Of a stretch of DNA of 6,131 nt, positions 3,994-6,131 are shown piece by piece (within the stretch, counting starts at the first letter, position 1; each line of letters opens with the position of its first letter). Below the pieces are notes generated by a model. That model was not told the origin of the DNA. It saw only the letters and a list, made by a program, of their open reading frames with translations, and made no database searches. This DNA is from Dehalococcoidia bacterium (GTDB lineage Bacteria; Chloroflexota; Dehalococcoidia; Dehalococcoidales; W693): assembly GCA_011170385.1 (NCBI GenBank), contig DUFE01000078.1, positions 1-6,131 of the forward strand. Direction: 5' to 3'. The position numbers and the translations under genes are program-made.

Positions 3994-5823
3994 CTAGTTC
4001 AAATACTCCTTTATCTTTTGCCCCAAGCTGCGGCTGATACCCCTGGCAGTAGAAAGCTCGTCAGAAGAAGCCTCCCTTATGGCCTGAACAGAGCCGAATT
4101 GCTTCAGCAGGCTATGTTTGAGTTTTTGCCCGACACCCGGTATTGCGTCAAGCGCTGAGGCGAAGGTTTGCTTTTTATGAACCTTACGGTAATAACCAAC
4201 GGCAAAGCGGTGCGCCTCGTCCCGTAATCGCTGTAGTAGCTGTAATCCGGGGGAGCTATAGGGCAGGGTGATGGGTTTAGATCTCTGCGGGATGAAGATT
4301 TCCTCCCTCTCCTTTGCCAGGCTGGCGACGGGCACCGAATCGGCGCCGATATCGTGCATGGCTCTGACCACCGAGCCGAGCTGACCCTTGCCGCCGTCGA
4401 TGAGAACCAGGTCAGGTATTATATCCCAGCTGTTCGCTTTGATGGTTTCCTTCTTGATATGACCGAAGCGGCGGCGGACTACCTCCTGGAGCATGGCGTA
4501 ATCGTCGGCGGAGGGTACCGTCTTAATCTTAAAGCGGCGGTAGTGCGCCGGTTTAGGTTTGCCCTGTTCGAAAACGACCATACTGCCCACAGCATCTTTG
4601 CCCTGTATGTTCGATATATCGTAACCTTCCATTCGAATTGGCAGGTGGGGTAGTTTGAGCTCTCTTTTTATCTCCTCCATTGCGGTATCCAGAGCCTTCG
4701 GCGCCGATAGCTGTCTTATCCTCTGTTGCAATAGCGATTGCCTGGCGTTTTCAACAACGGTATCCATAAGCTGTTTCTTGTTACCCCGGCGGGGTACCTG
4801 CAAACGAACGCGGCTGCCGCGTTTGCCTTGCAGCCAGCCTTCTATGACAGCTTTATCCTCAACCGGATATTGCAGCAGTATCATTGGTGGTATGTAGGTG
4901 GCGGAGGCATAGAACTGCTTGACGAAGCTGGTCATAACCTGTTTATCTCCTTCCCAGTGAGTGCCTTGTAGGGTGAATCCCTCGCGCCCGATTACCCTGC
5001 CGCCGCGGATAAAAAATACCTGGGCGCAGGCGTAGTCTGCCTCGCGGGCGAAGGCGATGACGTCCTGCTCGCCGCTGACTGTGGTGGCTATCTTCTGCCA
5101 GGCGATCACCTCATCGATGGCTTGAATCTGATCGCGAAGTTCGGCAGCCCTTTCGTATTCCAGTGCGGCGACAGCCTGCCGCATTTTACTTTTTAGCTGC
5201 CGGACTATCGCTTCCTGTTTGCCTTCGAGGAACAGAATAAGCTGGTTTATCATTTCGTCGTACTCTTTTCTGGTGACGGCTCCGATGCACGGTCCGGGGC
5301 ACTTCTTGATGTCGTATTCCAGGCAGGGACGGGGAAGTGGGGTGGATAAATCTTTATTGCAGGAGCGAAAGGGAAAGATGTCCTTGACCACCCTGAGTGC
5401 CCGACGAACCGAGCCAGCGCTGGCGAAGGGCCCGAAGTAGCGACCGCCATTATCTTCCAGACGGCGGGTAATCTGCACCCTGGGCCAGTCCTCGCCGGTA
5501 TCTATCTTCAGGTAGGGGAAGCTTTTATCGTCTTTAAGGCGGATGTTATAGTAAGGACGGTGGCGCTTTATCAGGTTCAGCTCCAGGATGAGGGCTTCCT
5601 GCTCCGAGCCGGTGATAAAGAAATCTATATCGGCTACGCGAGCTACCAGGCGCTTGGTTTTACCGGTGATTTTCTGACCGGGGCTGAAGTAAGACCTCAC
5701 CCGGTTACGCAGATTAGACGCCTTGCCGATGTAAAGAATCGTGCCACGGGTGTCTTTCATAAGATAAACACCGGGATCATCGGGCAGTTGCTTTGCCAGT
5801 TCGAGTATACGGTTATCAGCCAT
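3994..5823 (-). CDS. uvrC: UvrABC excinuclease subunit C
   Basis: UvrC makes both incisions around a lesion during nucleotide excision repair, acting on the UvrB-DNA complex. The 609-residue product has all usual domains. The GIY-YIG nuclease (about 17-95) makes the 3' cut, with GVY at 18-20, YIG at 31-33, R39 and E76. Four cysteines (155, 167, 175, 179) match the iron-sulfur cluster ligands described for UvrC. A UVR motif (about 201-237, ALEYERAAELRDQI) contacts UvrB. The RNase H-like domain (about 370-550) makes the 5' cut, with EGYDISN (D402), LIDGGKGQ (D476) and DEAHRFA (H538). Tandem helix-hairpin-helix motifs (556-609, AIPGVGQK and ARGISRSLGQKI) bind DNA. ATG 5823 is preferred because GGAG (5831-5834) sits 7 bases upstream and the length matches E. 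coli UvrC. ATG 5859 would add 12 residues and lacks a good site. It heads an operon with the GTPase gene. Confidence 0.97.
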   Translation of the reverse strand: MADNRILELAKQLPDDPGVYLMKDTRGTILYIGKASNLRNRVRSYFSPGQKITGKTKRLVARVADIDFFITGSEQEALILELNLIKRHRPYYNIRLKDDKSFPYLKIDTGEDWPRVQITRRLEDNGGRYFGPFASAGSVRRALRVVKDIFPFRSCNKDLSTPLPRPCLEYDIKKCPGPCIGAVTRKEYDEMINQLILFLEGKQEAIVRQLKSKMRQAVAALEYERAAELRDQIQAIDEVIAWQKIATTVSGEQDVIAFAREADYACAQVFFIRGGRVIGREGFTLQGTHWEGDKQVMTSFVKQFYASATYIPPMILLQYPVEDKAVIEGWLQGKRGSRVRLQVPRRGNKKQLMDTVVENARQSLLQQRIRQLSAPKALDTAMEEIKRELKLPHLPIRMEGYDISNIQGKDAVGSMVVFEQGKPKPAHYRRFKIKTVPSADDYAMLQEVVRRRFGHIKKETIKANSWDIIPDLVLIDGGKGQLGSVVRAMHDIGADSVPVASLAKEREEIFIPQRSKPITLPYSSPGLQLLQRLRDEAHRFAVGYYRKVHKKQTFASALDAIPGVGQKLKHSLLKQFGSVQAIREASSDELSTARGISRSLGQKIKEYLN

Positions 5824-5924
5824 TTTAGCTCTCCATTGCTGCTGGTTGTATTTTAACATAGCTCATATAACGGACAAAGCATATAGTGGAGTAATGGTTA
5901 AAGCATATGAATAATATAATATAT

Positions 5925-5952
5925 TTGCTAAATGTTTTAGTTATGTTAAAAT
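5925..5952 (+). promoter_or_regulatory. Promoter candidate for the recombinase gene
   Basis: TTGCTA (5925-5930) and TAAAAT (5947-5952) are separated by 16 bases, matching four and five of six consensus positions. Transcription would start near 5959, about 27 bases before TTG 5986. The AT-rich gap (5824-5985) is shared with the divergent uvrC gene, whose own promoter must lie here on the - strand. I see no single clear candidate for it. Confidence 0.45.
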
Positions 5953-5985
5953 AGACTATAGAATATACGATAACCGGGGGGCATA

Positions 5986-6131
5986 TTGCGACAGGATATA
6001 AACAGCTTTTTAAACTACCTCAGGGTAGAGAGAGGCTTCTCAATAAACACCGTAGAAGCCTACCGAAATGACCTGCATCAGCTTCAGGAGTTTGCAGAAT
6101 CTGAGATTGCCAAACGCAGTATTGTCCCGTC
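5986..6131 (+). CDS. XerC/XerD-type tyrosine recombinase, N-terminal part (runs off window)
   Basis: Only the first 48 codons are present. Starting at TTG 5986 the product begins MRQDINSFLNYLRVERG, continues with FSINTVEAYRNDLHQLQEF (residues 18-36) and is open to the window edge. This pattern, a helix, then 'G-x-S-x-N-T-x-x-A-Y-x-x-D-L', is the SAM-like core-binding domain of XerC/XerD recombinases, which resolve chromosome dimers at dif sites. The catalytic domain (R-H-R-Y) lies outside, so XerC, XerD or a related integrase cannot be told apart. TTG is the only start available: an in-frame TAA lies at 5971-5973, and no ATG or GTG occurs between it and 5986. A run of six G (5976-5981) serves as the likely Shine-Dalgarno site, four bases upstream. 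It is divergent from uvrC and has composition like the core genes, which favours a chromosomal Xer over an island integrase. Confidence 0.85.
   Translation, partial: MRQDINSFLNYLRVERGFSINTVEAYRNDLHQLQEFAESEIAKRSIVP

Noticed and set aside
3486..4037. 183-codon + strand frame opposite the GTPase gene
   Set aside because: It is antisense to an intact, motif-complete GTPase and lacks its own ribosome binding site. The serine- and alanine-rich composition is typical of a shadow frame.
5219..5856. Long open frames on the + strand opposite uvrC (for example 5560-5856 and 4354-4653)
   Set aside because: They are antisense shadows of a fully conserved uvrC and encode nothing recognisable.
1..6131. 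CRISPR array, tRNA, rRNA or insertion sequence
   Set aside because: No regularly spaced repeats, cloverleaf, rRNA stretch or transposase was seen on either strand.
5986..6131. Recombinase as the integrase of the AT-rich left region
   Set aside because: It lies beyond core genes, its composition matches them, and its N-terminus looks like chromosomal XerC/XerD. The missing catalytic domain prevents certainty.

Overview
The window reads as bacterial chromosome with two parts of different character. The right two thirds (about 2178-6131) is moderately GC-rich, tightly packed and made of recognisable core genes. The left third (1 to about 2110) is visibly more AT-rich and holds four small or medium genes that I cannot assign to known pathways. 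The core genes (a UvrC plus a DRG/Obg-like GTPase with a TGS domain whose N-terminus opens MPANLPPQYFEAE, frequent GTG/TTG starts) suggest Chloroflexota, perhaps Dehalococcoidia. That is recollection of family resemblance, not proof.

Left region, all on the + strand. Two inverted repeats and a promoter candidate (106-134) precede a structured leader (about 160-237) that ends in a terminator-like hairpin with nine Ts. Behind it, each with a strong ribosome binding site, come two small proteins with two membrane helices each (264-515 and 557-778). A second copy of the same leader follows (about 822-904), again ending in a hairpin with a T tract. It precedes a soluble protein resembling the DUF4760 group (942-1331) and a protein with one N-terminal membrane anchor (1376-1942). 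The two leaders share a 21-base identical block and the same foldable architecture, so the two gene pairs look like one small regulon under a common attenuation-type control. This is the most interesting thing in the window.

1943-2177 has no convincing gene. It contains a Shine-Dalgarno-like site with a six-codon ORF, the switch in base composition, and a promoter candidate for the next gene.

Right region. A Cof-type (HAD-IIB) phosphatase gene (2178-2993, +) converges with a two-gene operon on the - strand: uvrC (5823 down to 3994), then the TGS-domain GTPase gene (3991 down to 3008), separated by 2 bases. Divergent from uvrC, across an AT-rich intergenic region, the first 48 codons of a XerC/XerD-type tyrosine recombinase begin at TTG 5986 and run off the window. 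UvrC carries every expected domain, and the phosphatase and GTPase also look intact.
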